Assembly: GCF_033843645.1 (NCBI RefSeq)
Contig: NZ_JAWXVZ010000010.1
Span: forward strand, 133,743-197,742
Length of the DNA: 64,000 bases
From: Pseudovibrio zosterae
Lineage (GTDB): Bacteria > Pseudomonadota > Alphaproteobacteria > Rhizobiales > Stappiaceae
Direction: 5' to 3'
Below the pieces are notes generated by a model. The model ran no database searches, was not told the origin of the DNA, and worked only from the letters and a program-made list of their open reading frames with translations. The translations under genes were made by a program, and so were the position numbers. Shown one piece after another: positions 42,542 through 52,104 of the stretch (its first letter is position 1; each line of letters begins with the position of its first letter).

Positions 42542-43522
42542 TTAACCCCACGGCCCTTTAGGCCGTTTGGGTTGCTCCCCGCCCCATGGCCCCTTGGGAG
42601 CATTGGAAGGCGGTACAGAAGGACCAGTGTTTGGCCGTGACGCCTGTTGTTGCGACGCAAACCCTGATGCCGTCATGCCGGCCTCAGAGGCCATGTTACG
42701 CAAAGCTGCAATGCGGTTCTCCGTGTTCGGATGTGTTGAGAACAGATTATCCATCCGCTCACCGGAGAGGGGATTAATAATGAACATATGCGCGGTTGCC
42801 GGGTTGTGTTCCGCATCCGGATTTGGAATGCGAGCGGCGCCACCTGCAATCTTGTTCAGAGCAGACGCCAACCAGAGCGGATTGCCGCAAATCTGCGCAC
42901 CCATCTTATCGGCAGAATACTCTCGCGTTCTGGATATTGCCATTTGCACGAGGCTGGCTGCCAGCGGCGCGAGGATCATCATCAAGATCGCGCCGACAAA
43001 ACCCAGCGGATTGTTGTTGTCACGAGAGCCGCCAAAAAAGAACGCAAAGTTCGCCAACATGGAAACCGCACCAGCAATGGTCGCGGTAATGGTCATGATT
43101 AGCGTGTCGTGGTTTTTAATGTGCGCCAACTCGTGGGCCATCACGCCGGCGACTTCTTCTTTGCTGAGAGTATTGAGGAGGCCCGTGGTCGCAGCCACTG
43201 CTGCGTTTTCAGGATTGCGCCCCGTTGCAAAAGCATTTGGTTGCGGGTTGTTGATCACATAAACTTTGGGCATGGGCATGTTCGCCCGCTGCGCCATGGT
43301 GCGCACCATGCCAACCAGTTCCGGCGCTTGGCGCTCATCTACTTGCTGCGCGTGGTGCATGCGCAGCACCATCTTGTCCGAGTTCCAGTAGCTGAAAAGG
43401 TTCATCGCGCCGGCAAACAGGAGCGCGATCATCATGCCGCCCGTACCGCCGATCAAAAAGCCAACGAACATGAACAAAGCCGTCATGGCAGCGAGCAGCA
43501 TGGCTGTTCGGAAGTAGTTCAT
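42542..43522 (-). CDS. htpX: Membrane zinc metalloprotease HtpX
   Basis: M48 membrane protease of 326 aa for quality control of inner-membrane proteins. N-terminal spans at about 5-45, the zinc site HELAHIKNHD (HEXXH, about 130-139) and the downstream Glu helix in SRTREYSADKMGA. A Pro/Gly/Ser-rich cytoplasmic tail ends in repeated K-G-P-W-G units (KGPWGGEQPKRPKGPWG), longer than in E. coli HtpX. It is a single gene with its own terminator. Confidence 0.92.
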   Translation of the reverse strand: MNYFRTAMLLAAMTALFMFVGFLIGGTGGMMIALLFAGAMNLFSYWNSDKMVLRMHHAQQVDERQAPELVGMVRTMAQRANMPMPKVYVINNPQPNAFATGRNPENAAVAATTGLLNTLSKEEVAGVMAHELAHIKNHDTLIMTITATIAGAVSMLANFAFFFGGSRDNNNPLGFVGAILMMILAPLAASLVQMAISRTREYSADKMGAQICGNPLWLASALNKIAGGAARIPNPDAEHNPATAHMFIINPLSGERMDNLFSTHPNTENRIAALRNMASEAGMTASGFASQQQASRPNTGPSVPPSNAPKGPWGGEQPKRPKGPWG

Positions 43523-43747
43523 GATGACTAAAGACCCTCTCTTAGGACTATGACCAACGGGCGTTTTTCCCGTCGTCTGAGATTTGTGATGGTGCTTCGC
43601 TCGACAAATAAAGGTGGGTATACCATTTAAAAGTTGCCACGAAGCAGACTACCTAAAATTTTGACGGATATAAGTCACTTAGGCAGAATTGATCTCACCA
43701 ACAAGACCCGGACCAGCAAAATTGAGAGAAGCGGGAAGGCTTTGGTA

Positions 43748-44014
43748 ATGACTGGACATAACGACACAGGCTCCAAACTGAACTACTCCACCACTGAGAT
43801 TGCAGCGCCCTCAGAAGTGGAGGAAGCCCCAAAGCGCAAGCGTTTTGAGGATTTGCCGCCTGCTGCCCAGCGCGCGCTGAAAGAAGCCGAAGCCCGCCGA
43901 GCAGAAATCGATGCCGTCACCACAAATCGACCAGCTGAGGTGGACGGACGTGGAGGCTTGGACCCTGCGCGCTACCAAGACTGGGAAGTCAAAGGCATTA
44001 CCAGCGACTTCTAG
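43748..44014 (+). CDS. DUF1674 (SDHAF4-type succinate dehydrogenase assembly factor) protein
   Basis: An 88-aa protein ending in the DUF1674 signature GRGGLDPARYQDWEVKGITS (about 66-85) then DF, the C-terminal motif of the SDHAF4/Sdh8 family that helps assemble flavinylated SdhA in mitochondria. The middle part (PPAAQRALKEAEARRAE) is helical. ATG 43748 follows GGAAGG by seven bases; the open frame upstream is not conserved. No sdh genes are nearby. Confidence 0.82.
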   Translation: MTGHNDTGSKLNYSTTEIAAPSEVEEAPKRKRFEDLPPAAQRALKEAEARRAEIDAVTTNRPAEVDGRGGLDPARYQDWEVKGITSDF

Positions 44015-44042
44015 CTACTCTGCCCGCGGTTTTGGATGCCAA

Positions 44043-45029
44043 TCAGAGTATTTTGAGGCGGCGCACAATGTAAATTTGTAGCGCCACCACGGCGAGCAGG
44101 AGAAGGCACACCACGACAAAGCCGTAGGGACTGTGAGCGCCCGGAATACCTCCAACATTGATACCCAAAAGACCCGTGATAAGCGAAAGCGGCAGAAACA
44201 CTGCCGCAACAACTGCAAGCATGAGCATATATCGGTTGGTTTGTTCGGCTCTGTTGAACATGACCTGATCGTGGACGATTTCGGCTCGCTCCCGAATTGC
44301 ATCCATTTCTTCAGCGATTCGAGTAATGCGGTCTGCCGCCTCTCTCAAACGCACCTGGGCCGCCCTGCTCATCAAGGCCATGTTCTCAATCTCAAAGCCA
44401 CGAATGGCATCACGCTGCGTGAAAAGACTGCGTCGGATCATTGTTGCCGTCCGGCGTATGTGAGCCAGTTCTGTCTCCCAGGGCTGCAAGGCCTTCAGGA
44501 GCACAAGATCCTCCATGTTTTCAATTCGGTCCGACAAGGCTTCAAAAAGTGGCTCTGCCCGATCGGCCAGACTGAGGGCGATGAAGGAGACCAGTTCTGC
44601 CGCGTTGTGCAGGCGCAAACCCCGTTTTACCTCCTCACCCAAAGCGGGGATGATACCGGACTTGTCATCACACACAGAGACCACCAGCCGCTCGCTCACC
44701 CACATGCGAAGGACCGCCAGATCGGGGAGAAATGACTGATCAAGTTCTTTGAATACAAAAAGATTCAACAAGACGCCTTGAGCGAAAATGGTGCACCTTG
44801 GGAGCGCATCTGCGGATTTCAGGCTTTCAATGAGATCCGCATCCAAAGGCAACTGGTTCAGGAGCGCCTCTGCTGAATTGCCCTCTTGCTTGACATGTAA
44901 CCAATGCACGCCTTTGGACGCACCAAGATGAGCATCAATCACATCTTCCACTGCGGTTTCGTGGAGAACTCCATCGGCACTGATTTCAAACGCAAAGACA
45001 GTCTGCTCTCGTGATCTAACCCGCTCCAT
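44043..45029 (-). CDS. CorA/ZntB-type divalent cation transporter
   Basis: A 328-aa member of the CorA superfamily: a soluble alpha/beta N-terminal domain, long helices, and two C-terminal spans. The loop motif is GLLGINVGGIPGAHS (about 287-301), the GxN signature in the GINVGG form typical of ZntB rather than the YGMNF of CorA. ZntB-type proteins take up Zn with protons; metal choice here is inferred. It faces the SDHAF4-type gene tail to tail. Confidence 0.8.
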   Translation of the reverse strand: MERVRSREQTVFAFEISADGVLHETAVEDVIDAHLGASKGVHWLHVKQEGNSAEALLNQLPLDADLIESLKSADALPRCTIFAQGVLLNLFVFKELDQSFLPDLAVLRMWVSERLVVSVCDDKSGIIPALGEEVKRGLRLHNAAELVSFIALSLADRAEPLFEALSDRIENMEDLVLLKALQPWETELAHIRRTATMIRRSLFTQRDAIRGFEIENMALMSRAAQVRLREAADRITRIAEEMDAIRERAEIVHDQVMFNRAEQTNRYMLMLAVVAAVFLPLSLITGLLGINVGGIPGAHSPYGFVVVCLLLLAVVALQIYIVRRLKIL

Positions 45030-45227
45030 TCAAGGCCCTTTCCTGCTTAGCGCCCTCACCGTTTTCGCCTCGCAAATTGCCAAGTTAAGACCAAAATTCC
45101 CTTAAATCCGCGGGAAATTGCAACTGGAAGATACTGGATCGACAATATGGTTAAGGTCAGATTTACCAAAAATCTTTAGAAATCGGCTCTAAGCTAGTTT
45201 CAAAAGAGTAGTAGGACGAGAAATCCG

Positions 45228-46424
45228 GTGTCCAACAATCAGAAAAAACCAATTTCGGGCGGCAACCCCTTCCAACGCCTGCGCGATCAGCTGGAGGGAA
45301 TCGAGCCCGCGCTTGAGCCAATCACAATGACGATTGGCGAGCCCAAGCACGAACCGCCGTCGTTGTTCATGGACGTACTGGTCGAAAACAAAGCAGGTTT
45401 TCGCAAGTATCCGCCCATTCACGGAACGCCGGAGTTCCGCGCTGCCATCGGCTCATGGCTGAAAGCCCGCTATGGGCTGGACGCCGCATTTGATGCTGAC
45501 AAGAGTGTCATTCCACTCAATGGCTCACGCGAAGGTTTGGTTTTTGCCTGCGTAAGCGCCCGTGATTATCTGAAAAAAGACGTTGAGACCCCTGCGGTTC
45601 TGCTGCCAAACCCGTTCTACCAATCCTATGGCGCGGGTGCGCACATGGCAGGCGCAGAAGAAATATTGCTGCCGGAACAAGGCACCGGCATTCTGCCAGA
45701 CCTCGATGTACTGGACCCGGCACTGCTTGACCGAACAATTGCGTTCTACTTTGCCTCGCCTGCAAACCCGCAAGGCACCGTCGCTCCCATGACCTACTGG
45801 AAGCAGCTCATAGGCTTGGCGCGTAAACACAATTTCCTCATCTTTGCCGATGAGTGCTACTCGGAAATCTACCGCGAGACGCCGCCAACCGGTGTTCTGG
45901 AAGCTGCAAGCGCCATGGATGGAACGCTCAGCCACGTGGTCAGCTTCAACTCGCTTTCAAAACGCTCCAATTTGCCGGGCCTGCGTTGTGGCTTTGCCGC
46001 TGGTGATCCGGAGTTCATTCAGTTTTTTGCCAACTTCCGCAATATCGCGGCACCGCAAGTCCCCCTGCCCGCGCAAGCTTTGGCTGTTAGAGCCTATGCG
46101 GACGAAGACCACGTCGTTGAAAATCGCCGCCTCTACAATGAGAAGTACGCAGCCGCTGAAGAGATCCTGTCTCCCCTGTTCGGCTCTGTCATGAATGATG
46201 GCGGTTTCTTCCTGTGGCTCGATGTGTCCCGTTGGGGTGGCGGTGTTGCGACCGCTGAAAAGCTGTGGCGCGAAGCTGGTGTGAAAGTGCTTCCAGGCGC
46301 TTACATCGCCTCCGACATGCCGGAGGGCTTCAATCCCGGCGCGGACTACATCCGCCTTGCCCTTGTAGATAGCCTCGACACAAGCCGCGAAGCGTTCAAT
46401 CGCATCGTGACCTGTCTGGAGTAA
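45228..46424 (+). CDS. dapC: Class I/II aminotransferase, probable N-succinyldiaminopimelate aminotransferase
   Basis: PLP enzyme of fold type I, 398 aa. SFNSLSKRSNLPGLRCGF (about 243-260) holds the PLP lysine; ASPANPQGTVAPMTYW and ADECYSEIYRETPP are adjoining cofactor motifs. The whole-sequence pattern is DapC-like, which acts in lysine and peptidoglycan diaminopimelate synthesis; other ketoacid substrates are not excluded. It starts with GTG. ftsK begins four bases after its stop, so the two are one transcript. Confidence 0.82.
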   Translation: MSNNQKKPISGGNPFQRLRDQLEGIEPALEPITMTIGEPKHEPPSLFMDVLVENKAGFRKYPPIHGTPEFRAAIGSWLKARYGLDAAFDADKSVIPLNGSREGLVFACVSARDYLKKDVETPAVLLPNPFYQSYGAGAHMAGAEEILLPEQGTGILPDLDVLDPALLDRTIAFYFASPANPQGTVAPMTYWKQLIGLARKHNFLIFADECYSEIYRETPPTGVLEAASAMDGTLSHVVSFNSLSKRSNLPGLRCGFAAGDPEFIQFFANFRNIAAPQVPLPAQALAVRAYADEDHVVENRRLYNEKYAAAEEILSPLFGSVMNDGGFFLWLDVSRWGGGVATAEKLWREAGVKVLPGAYIASDMPEGFNPGADYIRLALVDSLDTSREAFNRIVTCLE

Positions 46425-46428
46425 GCGA

Positions 46429-49400
46429 ATGCATCAAGCCTCAACCATGCATCACCCGCGCAAAACCAACATTTCGCTTGAGGACACCGAAAGCCCGTTC
46501 AAGCGCATGTTGAAACGCAATATGGTTTCCCTGTCCGGACTGGCTGTAATCACGGTCGCGATTGCATTTGCTGCCGCACTTGCAACTTGGTCGGTGAGCG
46601 ATCCAAGCCTCAGCCACTCCACCACGGAGCCGGTACGCAATGCACTTGGCGGCATCGGCGCCATTGTGGCGGATGTTTTGATGCAGTCCATTGGTCTGGC
46701 GACAGCGGTGGTTCTGTTTCCCGTTCTGGTCTGGGGCTGGCGTATTTTCTGGTACCATCGTTCAGGCCTCAACCGAAAGCGACTGGCGACCTGGGTGTGT
46801 GGCACGCTGATTTTCTCCGGCGCTCTTGCGGCTCTGCCCGTTGCCCAAGGCTGGCCGCTGCCTACGGGCATGGGCGGTTTCTTGGGCGACTGGCTGTTTT
46901 CGGTTCCAGATACTTTCTTCAACGGTCTGACGGATGGTGCAAAAATGTTGGTGGGTACGGTGGGCCTTGGCCTGCCTGCGCTCGTCATGATGGCCCATGC
47001 CGCAGGATGGATCGGCCGCTCGCCGTTGCACGAACCGCAGGCCGAGTTGCCGGTCAATGCACAAGACGCCGACTATGACGACTACGACAGCTTCGATGAA
47101 GACGAGGATGACAACGAAGACGGCCGGTTGTCCGCGGCCATCGGTGCGTTGTCCCATTGGAAGTTGATGGCAACCAGCGCTGTTCAGAGAACCTTCTTCA
47201 AGAAGAAACAGCAGCCTGCACAGGCCAATGTTTATGCCGCCCACCCTGCTCCCATCGAGCCGGAGTATGCGCATGCAGAAGAGGTTTACGAACACGAGGG
47301 CTATCAGCAGCCCTACGAGCACGAAGGCTATGCTCAGGCGCATTACGACCAGCAGCCCCATGAGCAGCCATACCATGCAGACTACGCCGCCTCAGATGAA
47401 CAGCCTGTCTATTATGAGGAAGAACCTGCTCCAGAACAGCAGAAGGGCGGTCTGATCACCAACCTGCGCCGCAAACTGGCAGCCAAGCTGCTGCCTGAAG
47501 AGGACGACGGCCTGCGTGAGTTTTACGAGCGTGGCGCAGTATCCTACGAGCAGCCCGCGGCAAGCCATGCAGCACCGCAAGGCGCGCCGGTCGACTTCGA
47601 ACACGATTGCCCTTCCCCGCGTGCACCCTGGGAAGATCCTGATCCGTCGCATCATCCGTTCCATGACGCCTCAGGTGAAGACTTTGATGCTGATGAGCAG
47701 GCATTTGAAGAGCCACTGCAAGCACCGGTTCCAACACCTGCTGCGCCTTTGCGTCCAATCGGCATCGCCAGCCCTCCAGAGCCAATGGACATAAACGCTC
47801 CTCAGGCTCAACCGGAAGACCAACAAGGTGGCCGCGTAATCCCACCGGCACCAGCACCGGTGCCGGGCAAACGCGTCCAGCAGGAAGCCCAAGGCCGCCT
47901 GCCACTGCCAGCTCAACCCCAGAACGACTATGAACTGCCGCCGCTGATGCTGCTTACTGAGCCGCCAGTCAACGGCCGTCAGCAAATAAGTCAGGATGCA
48001 CTTGAGCAAAACGCCCGCATTCTGGAAGGTGTGCTGGAAGACTTCGGCGTACGCGGAGAAATCATCGAAGTACGGCCAGGACCAGTGGTCACTCTGTACG
48101 AACTGGAACCTGCGCCGGGCATCAAGTCGTCCCGCGTCATTGGTCTTGCAGACGATATCGCACGCTCCATGAGCGCCATCTCTGCCCGTGTTGCGGTGAT
48201 ACCGGGTAAAAACGCCATCGGCATCGAGCTGCCAAACGCGCGCCGCGAGACCGTGTTCCTGCGTGAATTGGTTGCCGCCAACGACTTTGAAAAGTCCAAG
48301 GCGAAACTCGCCATGGCGCTGGGCAAGACCATCAACGGTGAAGCCGTTATTGCAGATCTTGCCCGCATGCCGCACTTGCTGGTGGCCGGTACAACGGGCT
48401 CCGGTAAATCCGTTTCGATCAACACCATGATCCTGTCCCTGCTCTATCGCCTGACGCCAGAGCAGTGCAAGCTGATCATGATCGACCCGAAGATGCTCGA
48501 ACTTTCCATTTATGACGGCATTCCGCACCTTCTCACGCCTGTTGTAACAGACCCGAACAAGGCTGTTGTGGCGTTGAAGTGGACGGTCCGCGAAATGGAA
48601 GACCGCTACAAGAAGATGTCCAAGATGGGCGTTCGCAACATCGATGGCTACAACACCCGTGTTGAGCAGGCCATGAAGAAAGGCGAGCGCTTCACCCGCA
48701 CCGTTCAGACCGGGTTTGATCGCAACACGGGCGAGCCGATCTTCGAGGAAGAAGAACTGCCGCTTGAGAAGATGCCATTCATCGTCGTAGTGGTCGACGA
48801 AATGGCTGACCTGATGATGGTCGCGGGCAAGGACATTGAAGGAGCGATCCAGCGTCTGGCACAGATGGCCCGTGCGGCGGGCATCCACCTGATCATGGCG
48901 ACACAGCGCCCATCCGTAGACGTGATCACCGGTACCATCAAGGCAAACTTCCCAACCCGTATCTCCTTCCAGGTAACCTCCAAGATCGACAGTCGTACGA
49001 TCTTGGGTGAAATGGGCGCGGAACAGCTGCTTGGCATGGGTGACATGCTTTACATGGCCGGTGGTGGCAAAACTCAACGTGTTCACGGCCCATTCGTTTC
49101 GGACGATGAGGTGGAAGAGATCGTGAACCACCTAAAAGCACAAGGCACACCTCAGTATCTGGAGGAAGTGACCGAAGAAGAGGACGAAGGCGGCAGCTAC
49201 GATTCCCTGACTGCGGGTAGCGGTAACGCCAGCAACGACCTGTTTGATCAGGCCGTGGCCATTGTGGCGCGGGACAAGAAGGCCTCCACCTCCTACATCC
49301 AGCGCCGTCTGTCCATCGGCTACAACCGTGCAGCATCGCTGATTGAGCGCATGGAACAAGAGGGCATCATTGGCCCTGCAAACCATGCCGGCAAGCGTGA

Positions 49401-49437
49401 AATCCTGCTGCGCACGGACGATAACGAAATGATGTAG
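46429..49437 (+). CDS. ftsK: DNA translocase FtsK
   Basis: Division-linked DNA pump, 1002 aa. Four membrane spans lie in residues ~30-200, then a long acidic, Tyr/His/Gln-rich linker (about 273-337, with EHEGYQQPYEHEGY-like repeats), the alpha/beta motor with Walker A AGTTGSGKSVS (about 654-664) and Walker B VVVVDEMADLMM, and the C-terminal gamma winged helix (AVAIVARDKKASTSYIQRRL). It clears the terminus and activates Xer recombination in other bacteria. It sits four bases behind dapC and 111 bases before lolA. Confidence 0.96.
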   Translation: MHQASTMHHPRKTNISLEDTESPFKRMLKRNMVSLSGLAVITVAIAFAAALATWSVSDPSLSHSTTEPVRNALGGIGAIVADVLMQSIGLATAVVLFPVLVWGWRIFWYHRSGLNRKRLATWVCGTLIFSGALAALPVAQGWPLPTGMGGFLGDWLFSVPDTFFNGLTDGAKMLVGTVGLGLPALVMMAHAAGWIGRSPLHEPQAELPVNAQDADYDDYDSFDEDEDDNEDGRLSAAIGALSHWKLMATSAVQRTFFKKKQQPAQANVYAAHPAPIEPEYAHAEEVYEHEGYQQPYEHEGYAQAHYDQQPHEQPYHADYAASDEQPVYYEEEPAPEQQKGGLITNLRRKLAAKLLPEEDDGLREFYERGAVSYEQPAASHAAPQGAPVDFEHDCPSPRAPWEDPDPSHHPFHDASGEDFDADEQAFEEPLQAPVPTPAAPLRPIGIASPPEPMDINAPQAQPEDQQGGRVIPPAPAPVPGKRVQQEAQGRLPLPAQPQNDYELPPLMLLTEPPVNGRQQISQDALEQNARILEGVLEDFGVRGEIIEVRPGPVVTLYELEPAPGIKSSRVIGLADDIARSMSAISARVAVIPGKNAIGIELPNARRETVFLRELVAANDFEKSKAKLAMALGKTINGEAVIADLARMPHLLVAGTTGSGKSVSINTMILSLLYRLTPEQCKLIMIDPKMLELSIYDGIPHLLTPVVTDPNKAVVALKWTVREMEDRYKKMSKMGVRNIDGYNTRVEQAMKKGERFTRTVQTGFDRNTGEPIFEEEELPLEKMPFIVVVVDEMADLMMVAGKDIEGAIQRLAQMARAAGIHLIMATQRPSVDVITGTIKANFPTRISFQVTSKIDSRTILGEMGAEQLLGMGDMLYMAGGGKTQRVHGPFVSDDEVEEIVNHLKAQGTPQYLEEVTEEEDEGGSYDSLTAGSGNASNDLFDQAVAIVARDKKASTSYIQRRLSIGYNRAASLIERMEQEGIIGPANHAGKREILLRTDDNEMM

Positions 49438-49548
49438 CGAACATGAACAAGAGTTAACCTGACGTGCCTAAACTTTGCCAAGAGACCGGCCTATACGAGC
49501 ACCAGAGTTTGCTGCGTAGCGCTACCAAGATGAGTTGGAGTTATATTG

Positions 49549-50217
49549 ATGGTTTCTAATCGCCCCGGACATGCAAAGCGGATGAAGCTGGGTTTTGCAT
49601 CCCTCGGCATTGTGCTTGGCCTCATTGCGGCCCTGCTGCTTCCGGCAGGTGCCATGGCGCAGGCTCCAAGCCAGGCGCAGGCCATTCAGGCCATCAACAA
49701 GAGCTTCAACTCCGTAAAGACAATGCGCGGCGAGTTCATCCAGTTCGGCCCAACGGGCGGCCGGGTGGAAGGGCAGTTCTTCATTCACCGTCCCGGGAAG
49801 CTGCGCTTTTACTACAACAAGCCATCCAGTCTGGACATCATCGCCGATGGCGACATGATCTCCATCAAGGACCGCAAGCTGCAGACACAGGACATATGGC
49901 CGCTGTCACAAACGCCACTGCGCTTCTTGCTGGCCGACAAAATTGACCTGACCCGCGATGCCAATGTGACTGCCATCAACGTGGAAGAAGATCTTGTTTC
50001 CGTTCAGATCGACGACAAGACGCGCTTTGCCTCAGGACGCCTGACACTGATTTTCGACACAAAGGACTTCAAGCTCAAGCAATGGACCGTCCGCGACAAT
50101 CAGGGTTACGACACCTCTGTTGCCATCTACAACGTTGAAGAAAATGGCCCGACCAACCCGGAACTTTTCGAGATTGACTATCTGGCCAATGCACGACAAA
50201 ACCGTCGCAACAACTGA
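49549..50217 (+). CDS. lolA: LolA-family outer-membrane lipoprotein carrier
   Basis: Periplasmic carrier of 222 aa with a signal peptide (FASLGIVLGLIAALLLPAGA, cleavage near AMA-QA). The mature part is the incomplete beta-barrel of LolA: MRGEFIQFGPTGGRVEGQFF, RPGKLRFYYNKPSSLDIIAD and LKQWTVRDNQGYDTSVAIY. It shuttles lipoproteins from LolCDE to the outer membrane. The ftsK-lolA order is common in alphaproteobacteria. A terminator follows. Confidence 0.88.
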   Translation: MVSNRPGHAKRMKLGFASLGIVLGLIAALLLPAGAMAQAPSQAQAIQAINKSFNSVKTMRGEFIQFGPTGGRVEGQFFIHRPGKLRFYYNKPSSLDIIADGDMISIKDRKLQTQDIWPLSQTPLRFLLADKIDLTRDANVTAINVEEDLVSVQIDDKTRFASGRLTLIFDTKDFKLKQWTVRDNQGYDTSVAIYNVEENGPTNPELFEIDYLANARQNRRNN

Positions 50218-50240
50218 CGCTTTGGTCGACTAAAGGCATC

Positions 50241-50270
50241 AAAAGGCTCGGTTTTCCGGGCCTTTTTCAT
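50241..50270 (+). terminator. Terminator of lolA
   Basis: AAAAGGCTCGG (50241-50251) pairs with CCGGGCCTTTT (50256-50266) around a TTTT loop, with one G-U, and TT follows. The ATP-grasp gene starts 13 bases after it. Confidence 0.75.
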
Positions 50271-50282
50271 TGGAAGCTTCGA

Positions 50283-51323
50283 ATGGGTGAATTTGTTCTG
50301 GCCACCACACTGCCAAGCCTTTCCTTGGGCAATGCCATGCTCTGCGAATTTTGCGCGGACCATGGCGCCGAAGTCTATGTGGATCCGGCTTTCCAGCACG
50401 TGGGAGTCATTCAGTGCGCTGATGGCAGGCCCTTGCCTTTTAAGGGAACCTGCCTGCCCCTGAACAGCTTTGGGGCGGCCAGAGTGGCCACAGACAAGGA
50501 CTTCTGTTCAAGACTGCTGGCGCACGCGGGTGTGAACACCCCCAAGGGGCTTGTCATTCACACAGACGCTGAGATTGACCTTGTCGCCTTGCGCAATCCA
50601 GCGGCGGCGGCCCATATGCACGGCGCTACATCTGCAATGGGCTTTGCTGAGACAGTTGGGTTCCCGGTTTTCGTGAAGCCGAATGAAGGTTCTCAAGGCA
50701 TTGACGTCTTGCGCGCAACGACGAGGTCAGAGTTGCAAGAGGCTGCTGACCATGTGCTTGCGCGCTATGGCTCCGCCCTGCTGCAACAGGGGATTGCGGG
50801 GCGGGATTTCCGTGTCATCGTACTGGACGGCGAAGTGCTCGCGGTGATCGAACGCCGCGCTTTGAGCGTCACAGGAGACGGCACATCCTCGCTCGCCGCC
50901 CTCATTGAACGCCAGCTGACGCGCTCTGCCACCCGAACCGGGGGCCGCAAACTCGCGCTTGATGACCCGCGCCTTTCAAAGCATCTGAAGGAAACGAATT
51001 TGTCGCTGAACACCGTTCCAGCGGCTGGTGATGAAGTGGAGCTGCTGCCAAATGCCAACCTGTCCACCGGCGGCATGGCATTAGATAGAACCGAGGATGT
51101 GGGCGAGGCGGTAAAACAGATCGCGACCACCGCCACCGCCGCATTGGGCCTGCGCTATGCTGGCATAGATGTTCTCGTAACCAATGAAAACGCGATTGAA
51201 GGCTGCTGCGTGTTGGAGGTCAATGCCGCGCCGGGTCTTTCGAACTTCTATGCCACGTCCGACGCCAACAAGAAGCGAGTCCGGCGCGTCTACAAGCGTC
51301 TGGTCGACGCTATTCTTGCCTGA
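50283..51323 (+). CDS. ATP-grasp ligase of unknown specificity (cyanophycin synthetase/GshB-like domain)
   Basis: A 346-aa stand-alone ATP-grasp protein. ATDKDFCSRLLAHAGVNTPK (about 69-88) and FAETVGFPVFVKPNEGSQGI (about 121-140) form the ATP-binding part; VIERRALSVTGDGTSSLAAL (about 181-200) resembles cyanophycin synthetase, and EVNAAPGLSNF (about 316-326) holds the Mg-binding Glu-Asn. It likely makes a peptide-like or amide bond. It lacks the Mur ligase domain of cyanophycin synthetase. The product is unknown. It is an independent unit, as a terminator precedes it. Confidence 0.72.
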   Translation: MGEFVLATTLPSLSLGNAMLCEFCADHGAEVYVDPAFQHVGVIQCADGRPLPFKGTCLPLNSFGAARVATDKDFCSRLLAHAGVNTPKGLVIHTDAEIDLVALRNPAAAAHMHGATSAMGFAETVGFPVFVKPNEGSQGIDVLRATTRSELQEAADHVLARYGSALLQQGIAGRDFRVIVLDGEVLAVIERRALSVTGDGTSSLAALIERQLTRSATRTGGRKLALDDPRLSKHLKETNLSLNTVPAAGDEVELLPNANLSTGGMALDRTEDVGEAVKQIATTATAALGLRYAGIDVLVTNENAIEGCCVLEVNAAPGLSNFYATSDANKKRVRRVYKRLVDAILA

Positions 51324-51461
51324 AAACAACGACAAACATCCGTTTTTCTGAGGTAGCGATGCCACACGCTTCTGATTTTCTCAGCATAGAGCCTCTTGAA
51401 TGATGCGTAATGTTATACCAAAACAAAAAACACACCGCCGCCATCAAGGATATTGGTAGAG

Positions 51462-52100
51462 ATGCGATTTAACGAGAACAAGCAAAGCCCAACAACACCG
51501 CACGATTCTGCAGAAAGCAGACCCACCCGCGAAGAAGCGGAAGCCGCCGTTCGGACCCTATTGAAATGGACAGGAGACAATCCGGAGCGCGAAGGCCTGA
51601 TAGACACCCCCGCTCGCGTAGTCCGGGCCTACGAGGAATTCTTTGCCGGATACAACGAAGACCCGAGAGAGGTCCTTTCACGCACTTTTGAAGAGACTGA
51701 CGGTTACGACGACATGATCGTGCTGCGCAACATGCGCATCGAGTCCCACTGTGAGCATCACGTTGTACCGATTATTGGCAAGGCCCATGTGGCTTATCTG
51801 CCATCAGATCGGGTTGTAGGCGTATCTAAGATTGCCCGTGTTGTTGAGCTCTACGCAAAGCGCCTGCAAATTCAGGAAACCCTGACTGCACAGATTGGCG
51901 AGGCCATTGAGCAGACCCTAAAACCGCGCGGCGTGGCCGTGGTCGTTGAAGCTGCCCACATGTGCATGACGACCAGAGGCATCCGCAAACCGGGCGTTTC
52001 CATGATCACTCGTCACATCAGCGGTGAGTTTAAAACAGATAGCGCTCTGCGCACTGAGCTGTTCACCGCGCTTGCCGCCCCAGCCGAGCAGTTCGGCTGA
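51462..52100 (+). CDS. folE: GTP cyclohydrolase I
   Basis: Opens GTP to dihydroneopterin triphosphate for folate and other pterins. The 212-aa protein has the zinc and active-site sequence SHCEHHVVPIIGKAHVAYLP (about 89-108), SKIARVVELYAKRLQIQE and the second Cys in AAHMCMTTRGIRKPG. ATG 51462 is preceded by GGTAGAG; the N-terminal 30 residues are low-complexity. No other folate gene is adjacent, though phhB lies 30 kb away. Confidence 0.94.
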   Translation: MRFNENKQSPTTPHDSAESRPTREEAEAAVRTLLKWTGDNPEREGLIDTPARVVRAYEEFFAGYNEDPREVLSRTFEETDGYDDMIVLRNMRIESHCEHHVVPIIGKAHVAYLPSDRVVGVSKIARVVELYAKRLQIQETLTAQIGEAIEQTLKPRGVAVVVEAAHMCMTTRGIRKPGVSMITRHISGEFKTDSALRTELFTALAAPAEQFG

Positions 52101-52104
52101 GACG

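Noticed and set aside
47671..49131. 486-codon minus-strand frame opposite ftsK
   Set aside because: It lies wholly inside the FtsK motor region, whose Walker motifs are certain. No family signature on the other strand.
51405..51432. Zur or Fur-like box upstream of folE
   Set aside because: ATGTTATA resembles one half-site, but the other half does not match.
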